A DNA stretch of 64,000 nucleotides from NCBI GenBank assembly GCA_003427395.1, contig BFEA01000513.1:830136-894135 (forward strand), written 5' to 3'. Each line of letters begins with the position of its first letter. The stretch's first letter is position 1. The translations under genes were made by a program, and so were the position numbers. The DNA is from Chara braunii. Taxonomy: Eukaryota > Streptophyta > Charophyceae > Charales > Characeae. Below the pieces are notes generated by a model that saw nothing but the letters and a program-made list of their open reading frames with translations, did no database searches and was not told the DNA's origin. Positions 23,281-35,096 of this stretch are shown here, piece after piece.

Positions 23281-23432
23281 CAACACTAAAAAAAATTAAC
23301 GTACATAAGTTATCTTCCCGGTTTGACACAGCCAAATTAAGCGTGCATCGTGCTCGGGGAATGGTCGCCCGACTGCAGCAACGGCGGTCAATGGGCGACC
23401 ATGTAAGTCTCTCCCTCCCTCTCTCTCAGCCT
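22921..23432. repeat. Tandem duplication carrying an (AAT)n microsatellite
   Basis: A unit beginning GCATGCATG.AGGACGTCGAA is present at 22921-23133 and again at 23134-23432. Both copies carry AAT repeats after GATTGCAATAAT, about 20 bp in the first and about 100 bp in the second (23177-23278), so the length difference is mostly microsatellite expansion. The rest aligns closely, for example CGTGCTCGGGGAA and ATGGGCGACCATGT. Confidence 0.9.
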
Positions 23433-26362
23433 TCCTACCTCTCTCTCTCTACCCCTTACTCTTTATCTCACATACACACAATCTCGTACACACCCATAGA
23501 CACACGCACACATATAGCATATCAATATTTTTTCTTTTCTTTTCTTTTCTTTAGTACATTTTTCATCAACCCGCCTCACATAGCAGCACATGTCACACAC
23601 ACACACACACACACATGCACACACACGTACGTTTCCATGTTATAGCAGTAGATTCACTCGATCTTGCCCATTCTATCCATGTAAGTACCATGTACTCTGC
23701 CACGAGATTGAAGACTTACCTTTTCTCTCTCATTCTCCCTCCACAAAGCAACATAATCTGTCACATTGAGCAGCATACCGAAACAAAAGCATGGGGACAC
23801 GACTGACACAAGCACGCAATCCAACAAGTCGGGCGGGTGACGGCCCAATCTCACAATGCCATCAGCGGGTGCATCACACATCCGCAAGTCTCCAGCCTCG
23901 CATATGGTAAGTATCGGATGCAGGGTCGAGGCCAACTGTGCCACCGCTGGTTGGCGCCACTCCGATGGCAAAGAGCGAAAATCCTCCTTACCAAGTCACG
24001 ACACCTCCCAAGAAAAATGGAACCTATTGTTGTGAGTGCAGACACGAAGACAATACCACAACCACGCCACATCCACTCCCCTGGGTCGAGCTACATCAAA
24101 GGCCATAGACATCTATTTATATGGTGGTTGTGAGACAGTCACGTATCATTATACAACCAACAAAAGGGGCGTCGCTAAGGTAATAACGAGATGGGTCGTA
24201 GACCCGACCTAATTAGCAATGCACTGGTAGACAAAGACAAATACCTCATCACTGTTGTGCTAAACTTAAAGTTGGATAAAATGGTGTTTGAAAGGTCTCG
24301 ATCACAATTCGTATTGGTACGTATAGGGAAATTGGACGATGAGTAGCAAAAAAACTGAAAAACCAATAACCACCTTTCAACATATGTAGTATTGAACAAA
24401 CATCACTTTTTTTTTTTTTTTTGCTATTTTCTAAGGTACCAGCATGTCTACACCTTTGTTTTCCATCCGCACATTTGTGGCACTGTTTGTAAATTTTAAG
24501 CATCTGTATTTTTTTGACATATTCCTTAAAATTTAAAAATAAAATTAAAATGAAACAAAAATAAAAAGTTTTCAAAAACTTCTCAACAAGATGTTGTATT
24601 CTGCAATATATCAATACAAACAACTTCTGATTTATTAACTTCAAAAGTTCAAAACCATATTCATTTTTGTTTGTTTTATAATGAATTAAAAACTAAAAGA
24701 TCATTGTGTTTTACTTTAGTACATTGGTTTAAATTTTGATATCCTTACAAATATCTTGCACAACTTAGAAAACCAAATCTCTGCAATAACTACATAGTTT
24801 TTTTTTTAATTTGATTATTACATTTCTACAGAGGGATGGCTTGGAGGGGGAGTTCCTCCGAGGCCGGGTGCCCTCTGCTATTTTTGCACTATTCTCTACT
24901 ATGTTGATGTAAGTCTTGGGCACTGGGCCCGATTGAAATAAAATTACAGCAATCCAAAAAAAAAATAAAAAATAAAAAAATTATACATATGGATGGCAAA
25001 GGTAAAATACTTGATAGCATACGGTTGAGATAAATTGATCACAAAGACCTCTATGTAAAGGCTTTAATCCAACGTATCCAAGTTTATCATTGGCTATGCA
25101 TTTTATTTCATACATTATGATAATCAAATGGTTGCGGCGACAAAACGTCTTATAATGAGATTTAGGAGGTTGTCCAACAACCAAACTTTTACGGGTACTT
25201 GCTCAGGTTTATGCAGACTATACAAGATTTAAACATATCATTTGAATAACTGTTATATGCTCCAGTTTGTGGATGATGTACAAGATACGACTATGTCATT
25301 CGAATAACCACAACCATGTTAATCGCATTCTTGAGACTATCCTCATGGAAGACACTGACTAACCAACTCTACAGCGGTAATAGGCGCAACAACACACGCT
25401 CGATAACCACAGCCATGTTGGTCGCATTCTTGAGACTATCCTTCAAGATAATTGTTAGCAACCTTTGCAAGGTAGTGTGACTAAAACTTGTGTCATTTAG
25501 AGTACGTATGTATTATATATTAAGATTAGTGCAACACATAAATGATTACTATGGTGTCTACATGGATTTAGGGCTTAACCTCACAACCTTCCATACGTAG
25601 GGTAGGATGATTGTGCACACTCTCACTATCCCTTCTATTTTACTTTTTTTTATATTGCCTTATTGCAAATCTTTCTTATAATTTAGAAAACCTTCAGGCA
25701 AAATGCTACTTCCCTGGAAAGGATGTTCTTGTAATTTACTAAATCACAAACGTCGGTTAAATTTTGTAATATGTCTTAAAACCTGAGGAGTCATTTGAAG
25801 TTCGAAGTGGTAAGAATTTGAAATTCTCTGTTTTCATGGGACATGTTGCCGAAATTTATCGTTCTCTAGCACTAGTTACAGTAAGAGATATGGTTATTTA
25901 CAAGGTAAGTCCTGGTTAAGAGAGAAAATTTTTGTTCGTCGATTTTACATTTGGGAAAGTTTTTTGTAGGGGTGTACATAGGTCATTAATCAAATTTAGG
26001 TGTGGAAGGTACTTTGGACAACTCATCGCCAATCGTCATCCCCTGTTATCAATTGATAACATGTTGGTTTACCTTTTTCATTGAACCCATTAGCTACAGA
26101 GTCCAGCCCTCCGGCTACCAGTTTGTCAAGACTCCAATAGCAGTACAATCATCATTTCTAAAAAAAAAAAAAAAAAAAACCATAAAAATGATAAATATTA
26201 CGATAACAACCATAACATCGAAATGTAACGCTAAAAAAATTATCTGCTTGGATAAAAAAAAAAAAAAAAAAGGGAGAGAGAGATTCAAATTTGTAAATGA
26301 AAAAAATCTTTCTGATAACATGGAAAAATTCATTCTCATTTCCAAAGTTCAACCATGTGGGC

Positions 26363-26394
<32 letters not shown>

Positions 26395-26527
26395 AGAGAG
26401 GACCCATGCAATGAACACGACGGTACTTTTTTATTTTTCTCTCGCTGGCTGTGTGGTTGAAATATGTAAAATGGGAATGAATTTTTCAGTGTTGTCCGAA
26501 AGATTCATTCCCATTTGCAAATTTGAA

Positions 26528-26572
<45 letters not shown>

Positions 26573-27459
26573 GGTCATTCCCGTCTTTTGCTTGCGCGTC
26601 ATACCCCCCACCTTTCCCTCTTTGTTTGTTTTTTTTCCCTTTGTCTGATTTTTCTTTTGCTGTTTTTTTTTCAATCCTTCTTCACAGTCAATCTTTCCTG
26701 GCAAATTACCCGTGTTAACCGGTGTGTTTATTTTATAAGCAAAAAACATATTGGTGGTTTAATGGAGTGTGATTTTGAACAAATGATAACATTTATGTCC
26801 TAGACAAATCGCATCAGTGTCAGTGAGAGCGATCAACAATATATTATATAAACCTTTGGTATAATTATGCAATATGAACAAAACCCTAACCGAAAATGAC
26901 TACAGTGTAAGCTAACCCATTACATCAATCCCGATTTTACGAAGCCGAACTAAGAGGGTTAACCTCCAACTCGAGGATGACTGGGCAAGATCAAAGATCA
27001 ACCCCAAAAGCTAATACCTGATACTACTCGCTCTAGTGGTAGCGACAAATATTTATGACAGTGGTGACACTGGCAATATGTATGGAGTGCCCTCCGCGGG
27101 AGTGGGAGGTTTTAGTGAGTTCTAGTAAGACCTGCCCCTTCACCTGCATGCCGTCGGACAAGGTGCGTACCCACTTTCCGTCATTGGTTGAGCATTGAGT
27201 TTGTGCCACTTATTTTAAAACTCTTCGGACTTTGTTTGTCAGTACTAAGCAACCAGACTTCAACACCTTAAAATAGATGTGGTATATATTCTTGTTCAAG
27301 GGAGAAAAAAAGATCTGGCTGATTGTTATTGAGTGATCCTCGCTAGATAGATTATTTAATATGGGGGATTGCGATTGGAATTCAAGGTCTTTGTTTACGC
27401 TAGAAGTTTGCTCTCAGGATGAGGGCATCCCGTTACTACCAACCATTGCAATTTCCTAA
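23433..27459. other. AT-rich gene-free stretch with microsatellites
   Basis: Contains CA/CT runs (23410-23625), poly(A) runs (26161-26179, 26256-26270), GA and CT runs (26376-26400, 26530-26572). No convincing gene. The motif CATGTT(C/A)TAGCGxxAGATTCA recurs at 23636 here and at 28018 and 28150. Confidence 0.5.
24833..24985 (+). mobile_element. Possible poly(A)-tailed retroposon 3' end
   Basis: A locally GC-rich stretch (GGGAGTTCCTCCGAGGCC) in AT-rich DNA ends with AATAAAATTACAGCAATCC followed by an A-rich tail. This fits the 3' end of a 5'-truncated retroposon. No protein remains to classify it. Confidence 0.35.
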
Positions 27460-27720
27460 AAGCACGCAGTAGCGAAGGCCAAACAACTGTTTTTTCAGCC
27501 ATTGTATGACCCTGAGGCAAGAGCCTCAAAACATTCCTCAATAGATACTTGAGTGTCGTATGCGACACTGAGACGCACTTAGACCCACAAAGGGTCGCAT
27601 GTCTATAGGCGTCGTGTGAATTCTCAACATAATGACAAACAGTAAGCTCTCTCATGTTTTGATATTATAATAGCAATCATGTACATCTATTACGTGTACT
27701 GATTCACATATCCCGCGTCT
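27460..27720. repeat. Dispersed diverged copy of the 161-163-bp satellite family
   Basis: The segment resembles 29330-29915, sharing AACTGTTTTTTCAGCCATTG, GACCCACAAAGGGTCG and AGCAATCATGTACATCTATT in the same order. It is a single unit with its left flank, about 1.9 kb from the tandem array. Confidence 0.8.
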
Positions 27721-28194
27721 ACAATGTTCCCTATACTCTTAAGGCAACAACGGGTCTTGCGTGACACTACCCACTGAAACCTTTTTCCTAAGTCGGCTCA
27801 ATGCACCGTGGGCCGGACACTTTTTTTTGCTTAGGGCCATTTTTCTTTTTGGGTCAGTGTGGGCGAGGCACAGTTTCTTTTGTTTACGGCCGTTTCTCTG
27901 GGGGAGTTGGTGTTGGCACGACTTCATGAATGAGGACTTTCTTCGCTGTGGGTTTGTTTCGCGCCGCGCCGTCGATTGCAGGTGCCAACCATGTTCAACC
28001 AAGTAGTGTATATTTCCATGTTCTAGCGAAAGATTCATTCAATTTTGCTCATCCTATCGATGGAAGTAGCATGAATACAGCCGCGAGGTGGGAGGCTTAT
28101 CTGGTCTCTCTCTCTTTCGCTCAAAAAATGAAGGTGTATATTTCAACGTTTTAGCGGAAGATGCATTTCGATTTTGCTAATCCTATTGATGACA

Positions 28195-28196
<2 letters not shown>

Positions 28197-28244
<48 letters not shown>
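28197..28244. repeat. (GT)n(GA)n compound microsatellite
   Basis: An uninterrupted GT run passes directly into a GA run. Confidence 0.95.
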
Positions 28245-28245
<1 letters not shown>

Positions 28246-28315
28246 ATGATCAAGAGGAGAAGGGCATAGCATAGCCAGCTGGCAAGGCACTGCCATCAAG
28301 AGGAGAGAGGCGAGT

Positions 28316-28860
28316 CACCTAGCATCGTGCCCCATAAAAGAGCGGCATAGCAAGCACTGCGAGAGGTGGGCACCCTGCAGGGCGGCCAGGATCACCATCG
28401 AGAAGAGAGCGGTATGAGGTAGGAGGGGGACGGACACCAAGGGGAAAGGAGACTGCATGCGAAAAAGAGAGAAGACATGAAGGAGAGCGAAGAAGAGCGG
28501 GATAACGTAGGTATGAGCAAGTGCTAGCAGAGGCGGGGACGTGGCAGGTCACCTAGCATCATGATCAAGAAGAGAGCAGCATAGCAAGCACTGCGAGAGG
28601 TGGGCACCCTGCACGGCAGCCAGGATCACCATCGAGAAGCGAGTGGCATAAGGTTGGAGGGGGAGGGACACCACCATCGAGAAGCAAGTGGCATAAGGTC
28701 GGAGGGGGAGGGACACCACCATCGAGAAGCGAGTGGCATAAGGTCGGAGGGGGAGGGACACCAAGGGGAAAGGAGACTGCATGGGGAAAAGAGAGAGACA
28801 TGAAGGAGAGCGAAGAACAATGGGATAAGTTGGATAACGTAGAAATGAGCGAGGACACAA
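28316..28860. repeat. Direct duplication containing a 45-bp minisatellite
   Basis: Two copies of a unit of about 240 bp start near 28316 and 28552 (CACCTAGCATC..., then AGCAAGCACTGCGAGAGGTG). The second copy carries an expansion of a 45-bp unit (ACCATCGAGAAGCGAGTGGC...), three copies at about 28629-28763. The unit is a multiple of three, so several frames stay open; these are not evidence of a gene. Confidence 0.88.
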
Positions 28861-29065
28861 AGGGGCAAGAAGACTGCACGGGAGATCAAAGGGTGGGAAG
28901 GAAGGATCCAAGAGGAAACGAGAGAACGTGGCCAGCTAGCGGCACGATCGAGAGGAGTGGCATAGCTGATCCAGAGGGAATTGGCATATGGCGTAGGAGG
29001 GCAAAGATGTGCCGCGGGAAGCAAAGATGTGTCATGGGCAAAGTCACAACCTTAAATCTTTTGAT

Positions 29066-29068
<3 letters not shown>

Positions 29069-29113
<45 letters not shown>

Positions 29114-29121
29114 GAGAGAGT
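29069..29121. repeat. (GA)n microsatellite
   Basis: Near-pure GA run with one C interruption. Confidence 0.95.
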
Positions 29122-29428
29122 GTCAAAACTTCATACAGTTCTGTGTCCAATCTCATTCTGATGGAAAATTCACTTCTTAAATTATGTACGTTCCCCCTGC
29201 CGTGGCATAGCCGCTGCGCGTTTACTTCTTAAGATAAATACAAGTTACATTTTCCACAAGGTGAAAAGGAACTATGCGTATCCTTAACGAGTGTGAGCTA
29301 ATATTATTGAAAATGGGTAGAGTCGTAGCAAAAGCCAAACAACTGTTTTTTCAGCCATTGTATGACCCTAAGGTAAGAGCCTCAAAACATTCCTCGATCG
29401 ATACTTGAGTGTTGCATGCGGCCCTGAG

Positions 29429-29915
29429 ACCCACCAAGACCCACAAAGGGTCGGATGTCTATAGGCATCCATCATGTAAAATATCAGCATAACTCGTCAG
29501 GGCTTCCGCATCACCGCCAAATAGTAATCTCTCATGTTTCAGTGTTATGATAGCAATCATGTACATCTATTACATGTCATGATTCGCATACCCACCAAGA
29601 CCCACAAAGGGTCGGATGTCTATAGGCATCCATCATGTAAAATATCAGCATAACTCGGCAGGGCTTCCGCATCACCGCCAAATAGTAAGCTCTCTCATGT
29701 TTCAGTGTTATGATAGCAATCATGTACATCTATTACATGTCATGATTCGCATACCCACCAAGACCCACAAAGGGTCGGATGTCTATAGGCATCCATCGTG
29801 TAAAATATCAGCATAACTCGGCAGGGCTTCCGCATCACCGCCAAATAGTAAGCTCTCTCATGTTTGAGTGTTATGATAGCAATCATGTACATCTATTACA
29901 TGTCATGATTCGCAT
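29429..29915. repeat. 161-163-bp tandem satellite, three copies
   Basis: Units begin at 29429, 29590 and 29753 with ACCCACCAAGACCC. Copies are nearly identical, with a few substitutions (TCATGTAAAATATC / TCGTGTAAAATATC) and a 2-bp indel. A diverged single unit sits at 27460-27720. Confidence 0.95.
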
Positions 29916-30675
29916 ATCTCGTATTTACAATCTAAAAGATAAACAAAGATAAACAAGTGGAGTTGCGAGTGGACCTGCCGCAACTCCGCTGCGACGGAGG
30001 AGGATGACAAAAACATTTTGCAAAACTGCCCAGCCATGAGTTCTTTGCAACGTACCCCTACCGAACGCTGCCCAACTTTGCAAAATGCCCCAGCAATTGC
30101 CAAGTTTTCGTATGTGCAATCGCAAAAGGCGAAGCGAAGCGAACTTGCACACCCACCTGACATGGGCATAACACAAACATGTCAGTCCAAAAGGCCATTC
30201 CACTGTGCCCATATCTTTTAGGGACATTTTGACATATATCTCAACTAATGGGGGTATTCAGAAAATCCCCCCCCCCCCAAAAAAAAAGACTCTCTAAATC
30301 TCTCTCTCTCTCTCTCTCTGTCTCTCCAAGCTAACCCCTCTACTTCCCGTCATCAGGACTCAGCAGATCCCCCACCACTCACCATTCTACATGCATCTGG
30401 ATTCTGGACGCCTTTCTGGACCAGCCGCACTCGTAGGAATCCAGCATTTTGAATGTATCCGGCGCACCAGATGTGTGGTGGATTGAGGGCCAATGACAGA
30501 CCTACCTGACCTTGCTCGTACAAAGATAGTAGACCCAACACAAAACCTAGAGGCATGATTGTTTACGTCCTTCATCCGCCAGTTGCAAGAACAACAGCAA
30601 ACTCACTACGGACTTTCTGCAATCTATCCTAAATACAGAACTTCCCCCCCAAATACAGCTGAAAAATCACCAGTG

Positions 30676-30772
30676 CTAAGCTACCAGAGCAGCCTCGGTC
30701 CTCGGACCACTTGCCCGGCCGGGCCCAAAAAATAAAAAGTAAGACAATATAAGAATGATATTTCCTATTTAC
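30676..30772. mobile_element. Left part of a hAT-like element interrupted by another
   Basis: It begins CTAAGCTACCAGAG with a GC-rich CGGCCGGGC arm, like the left end of 17563-17691. The element at 30773-31064 follows directly. A possible far right end (CAGTTCTTAG, near 31275) would make an outer element into which the other inserted, but I found no matching duplication. Confidence 0.5.
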
Positions 30773-31064
30773 CTAGGCTACCAGCCAGGGCCGCCCGGGT
30801 CGCCCTATTTTCCGGGCGGCTCGGCCGTGCAACGACCAGGAAAGGTCCAGGCCAAAAAAAAAAAAAAAAAAAAAAAAAACCTCCAAAAAAAAGCTATGTT
30901 ATGCAGAAAAATAAACTGAACCACTTTTGCCTCAGAGTCACATCGACATTCTTAACCAAATTTAAAATAAAAATTTAAATAAAAATATAATTTTTATTTT
31001 TTTATTTTTTTGTTTCCTTTTTGCCCGGCCGCACTAGTGGACCCGGGCCACTCTGGTAGCCTAG
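30773..31064. mobile_element. hAT-like MITE, 292 bp, 7/8 target duplication
   Basis: The ends are CTAGGCTACCAG and CTGGTAGCCTAG, a perfect 12-bp inverted repeat. The flanking 8-mers are CTATTTAC (30765-30772) and CTATTTTC (31065-31072), 7 of 8 identical. The interior is GC-rich at both ends with an A-rich middle, and has no coding capacity. Confidence 0.82.
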
Positions 31065-31399
31065 CTATTTTCAATTTTTTAATTCATTTTTTATTTGGTA
31101 GAGATTTTCTCTTCTTTTTAATGTATTGCGGGCCAAGTGCCCAAGGCAGTACAGGAAAGTCTGTTTAAGATATTTCACTGCATAGCATGATTTTCTTTCA
31201 GACTTCTTGCCTTTCGTTTCCTGTGCCTTGCCCGGTTGGACCGCCCGGGCAACGAAGGTGACCTGTGCAGCCCAGTTCTTAGCTCAGTACCAATGTGAAT
31301 ATGCTGTAAGATTTTTATAGTCCCATTCTGACCACGCTGCCAACTAGAATAAAAAGATCACCCATCCTCAAATACTGCACTGAAACTTAAATCCAAACT

Positions 31400-31920
31400 G
31401 TTGATCCCCCACCAAAAGGCGATACCGAAAAGTAACCCTGGACCTCTAACTGTGGTTCTGTGCCCCGTTGAACCCCGCCAAAAGGCCATATTGAAAAAGC
31501 TAACCCTGGACATCTTCACCCCACCAAAAGGCGATATTGAACCCAACCAAAAGGCGATATTGAACCCCGCCAAAAGGCGATATTGAAAAAGGTTCAGTGC
31601 GCCATTTGACCCGGGCAAAAGGTGATCCTGGAAGCTAACCCTGGACCTTTTGACCGTGGTCCTGTGCATTGTTACCCTGGACCTCCAACCGTGGTTCAGC
31701 GTGCCGTTCGACCCCGCCAGAAGGCAAGATACTGAAAGCTAACCCTGGACCTCTAACCGTGGTTCTGTGCGCCATTTGACCCAGCCAAAGTTGATCCTGA
31801 AAGCTAACCCCCAACCTTTGACCATAGTCCTGTGCATTGTTTGGCATCCATTTTGAAAGGACTGGTTTACATAATTCTAAGAAACCCACTGTACGAACCC
31901 ATTTTGAAAGGACCGGCATA
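31400..31920. repeat. Degenerate short tandem repeats
   Basis: Two motifs alternate: (A/C)CC(C/A)(G/A)CCAAAAGGCGATATTGA and GCTAACCCTGGACCTCTAACCG. Spacing is irregular and units are diverged; from about 31840 they give way to a CCATTTTGAAAGGAC motif. Confidence 0.8.
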
Positions 31921-32027
31921 CATTTTGAAAAGACCTCACTTCATTCATGGCCTACCTGCGCGCTTCCTTGGAAAGGACCTCTCCTCTCCATTTTAACCTG
32001 CACGGTTCTTTGTTGATTTAACTGTTA

Positions 32028-32140
32028 AACCACAGTTCGAACACCACTGCATCCATGAAACCCACTGTTCGAACACCACTGCATCCATGAAACCCACTGT
32101 TCGGACACCTGACTTTCCACTGTTCGAACACAACCGCATG
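32028..32140. repeat. Short tandem repeat, CACTGTTCGAACACCACTGC type
   Basis: A unit of about 36 bp (ATCCATGAAACCCACTGTTCGAACACCACTGC) is present two to three times, with a partial diverged copy downstream. Confidence 0.8.
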
Positions 32141-32591
32141 CCACAAAAACAGCGGAAGGGCCACCAGCTGTCGGAGAAGTCTGCAGCCAGATGACTCTGC
32201 TGGAGCCGCGGGACGAGTGTGGGGCCATCCACTTGGTTAGAGGGGACTGAATCCACTTGGTTAGCAGGGCTCCACTTTTTTATTAGACAACTAAAGGAAA
32301 TATTGTGATTCTGTTCATCAAATTGCGTGTTCTTGGAGACCAACCAGACAGCAGCATGGAATTGCTTCGCTCCGATCTTCTGAAAAGAACACAGACTAAA
32401 TGAACGTGACAGCAATCGTCTTCATCCTAATCACACGCCCGTTGATTATCACAGTGTCTGGTTCCCCAGACAGATGGTTGGCCTGAGTTCAGCCATACTG
32501 ACCGGGCGTGCTATTCCCATGACCGTAATGATCTCAATACATCCATGCCCTTCAAATGGTCTCATCATTCGCAGTCAGAAATTATTACGTG

Positions 32592-32690
32592 TGGTCCTTG
32601 GGGACATCTGTTAAAATTGGCACGATACAGAGAAGATTAGCATGGCCCCTGTCCACGGGTGACACGCATAAATCGAGAAATGGTCCAATT
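32592..32690 (+). pseudogene. U6 snRNA retropseudogene
   Basis: The segment follows U6 snRNA end to end: the 5' GGTCC..GGGGACAT stem, ATAAAATTGG-like TTAAAATTGG, the exact ACAGAGA box (32627-32633), AGATTAGCATGGCCCC, then GACACGCATAAATCGAGAAATGGTCCAA. U6 is the catalytic spliceosomal RNA. Against function: no plant-type upstream sequence element or TATA box is visible in the 70 bases upstream; the 3' end has an A/T-rich then A-rich tail (ATATATATAAAAAAAAGAAAAAA) instead of a T-run terminator; the internal stem-loop differs (GTCCACGGGTGAC in place of about GCGCAAGGATGAC). The A-rich tail points to retrotransposition. Confidence 0.88.
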
Positions 32691-34962
32691 ATATATATAA
32701 AAAAAAGAAAAAACAAATGATTCAACCAGCCACGTAAAACAACACTGTTCCCCATTCTCGCACATTTGCAATTCATTGATGTGAAGGACATCCCGGCTCG
32801 ACAAACTGTGCAATTTCTCCCGGCACGGTTCTCTTGTATTTCCCAACTATTACGGAGCTGAACATGGTTCCATTGCTATTTCCAACTCTCCAGTTCCCCT
32901 ACTGGCTCCTATGAATCTGAACAAACGACGACACGCTACTTTCTGTCGAACAAATCTGCAGAAACAACGACATACCACTATTACCATAAACCAGCTCTGG
33001 GGACATTCCATCCAGGCCCAACTCTGCAGAACAGAAACAGAAATGGACTTCTCCGTTGTAGGCTGGTGACATCTTCAAAGTTTGAACTCTTCTTTTTACT
33101 CTAGTTTCTCTCCGGTTCCAACCACTTCAGACTCCGGTTTTCTTGAGCACAGTCCGTGGACTTTCGCTCACTCTGTACGGCACAGTGTCCGTTGGCGTGA
33201 GTCAAGGTTGGACCAAAACATAGAGTGAACATTACCTTTGGCTTACCGCCGCACCAAACTTCTTCACCAAGTCTTCACACCCACATTACTCGGCAAAAGC
33301 ACGCACAGACGTCGAATCGCCAACTCAGCTGTAACGACAAGTTTTTCAGGTTTCAGTGCATGCTGTCAGGGAAGACGGCTGAGATGGCAATTCGTCTTCC
33401 CACAACTCGGAGGAGCTGTCCAAACACCTGTGCTGGACTCTGCAAAACCACGGCACGGCGCCCAACAATCGCCAAGCACAACATTCCCCCCTTGTGTCCC
33501 ACAACTGGGAGGATCTTTCTCGCTTAGGACACTCGAGGCAATCACTCTACACGTAGATTTTCAACAGCCAAGCAAGGTGAGACTGCAAGTTCTATTGGTG
33601 CATTTCACATCATAGCAGGCACCAGCAGCAGCAGCACGCGAAGACTGCCAATAGCCAGACAGGCAAGCAAAACACATACTTGAGGCAATCACTCTACACT
33701 TTGAACAAAATAATTACATCTCAACGACTGTCAATGAATTAGCGGAGGGAAGAACCAAAAACAGAAGAAAAAAGCAGCAACGTTGATGTACGTTTGTTTG
33801 AGAATGATTTGACCCACTGTACCGGGAAAGAGGGGACTGACGCAAGCCCTCCTCAACATCATACACATTGCGGAAATAGCATTCATGTCGAGCAATGGTA
33901 CACAATCAAAACAAAGCGCCCTGCCTACCCTCCTCAGACAGGTTGACTCAGGATTTCTTTCCTACAGGCCTTATCATATTCTATCGACAGGATGGATGAA
34001 TGAGTGGATGGTAGGTGTGAACCGACTGATGGAGGTATAGGGGTGGGACCAATGGAGCCGCAAGTGGACCTATAGACCAACCGACAGATGAACCGATGGA
34101 CAGATTGATGATAGGGTGGACCCCTGCGTAACCTATATTTACCCTATGGCTATGCATATCCTGCAGATGGTAAAAATACGCACCCACGCAATATCACCCA
34201 GGCCACATACGAGCGAACCTATGGATATGCAGACCACATCTACCTACTGTCCATCGCTCTCAATATTTACTTCCAATTGGCAATCGCCCAATCAATCAGC
34301 GAGAAAATACAAGCAACTGGCAAATGCCTGGTATTCCACTGCCGAACCTCATACAGTTGTCCTCTTCCACGCCCTCAACCACCATCCGTCATCCTTATCC
34401 GACCACATTTTTTTGTCCACTAAATCCTCTGTTTCCTTAACCCCACTAGATTTCTCCCTTCACTCAACCCTCCCAACTTCCCACTGCAAAAGACCTCGAC
34501 CCCGCAAGTCCTTCTCGTTCCCGCCCACTCTTACAGTCCTCTTGCATCAAAGCTGTGCTTCCGTCAAGTCCTCCGCAACCTTCCATCCATCCTTGTCCCA
34601 CCAGATCTCTTCCTCCGCTAAGTCTTCCATTTTCCTTGTCCCATTAGTAAGTATTCTGGTCCTCCACTACATCCTCCCCGCACCTTACAAGTCCTTCCAG
34701 ATCCTGCCACTCTACCCATCCTCCCTAGTCAAAGTTCTCTACTAAAGTATTCGACACCTGGTCCTGCACACTGTACCTTGCATCTCTACTCAAACTACCT
34801 TCTACTAAACACCACCCCCCGGCTGCCCTCTGTTCTCGTCTTCTTCGAAACTAAACGGCAGAATCATGGTCACCATGCTTACTTTGTCGTGAACGAACGG
34901 GAATGCAATTTTCTGGAAACGGTGCCCACAAACTCTCAGATTATTTATTCAAAGTTCAAACT
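32691..34962. other. Region downstream of TFIIB without recognisable genes
   Basis: Only weak, low-complexity ORFs (Ser/Pro/His/Thr-rich). The part next to 34963 should include the TFIIB 3' UTR; a minus-strand AATAAA lies at 34944-34949. No other gene supported. Confidence 0.5.
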
Positions 34963-35096
34963 TCAAAGGCTGGCAAGATTCTTCAACTCCGCCTCAGGGA
35001 CAAACCAATCCGGAACCAGCTTGGACGCATGTGGGTAAAGATCTTTGTATGAATTTCTGATGGTCACTTCTGCCACACCTGCTACCCTCGAAATAT
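34963..35096 (-). CDS. TFIIB: TFIIB last exon
   Basis: 134 bp. Acceptor GCATGTTGCAG; the first two bases complete the Asp codon begun in the previous exon. It encodes [20 protein letters not shown] and ends NLASL-TGA. A possible AATAAA polyadenylation signal follows about 14 bases after the stop. Confidence 0.95.

Noticed and set aside
28600-28911. A repeat-containing gene on either strand
   Set aside because: Open frames come from a 45-bp minisatellite whose length is a multiple of three; no domain or start context.
34116-34745. Plus-strand 209-residue ORF
   Set aside because: Ser/Pro/His/Leu-rich with no domain; composition of a pyrimidine-rich strand downstream of TFIIB.
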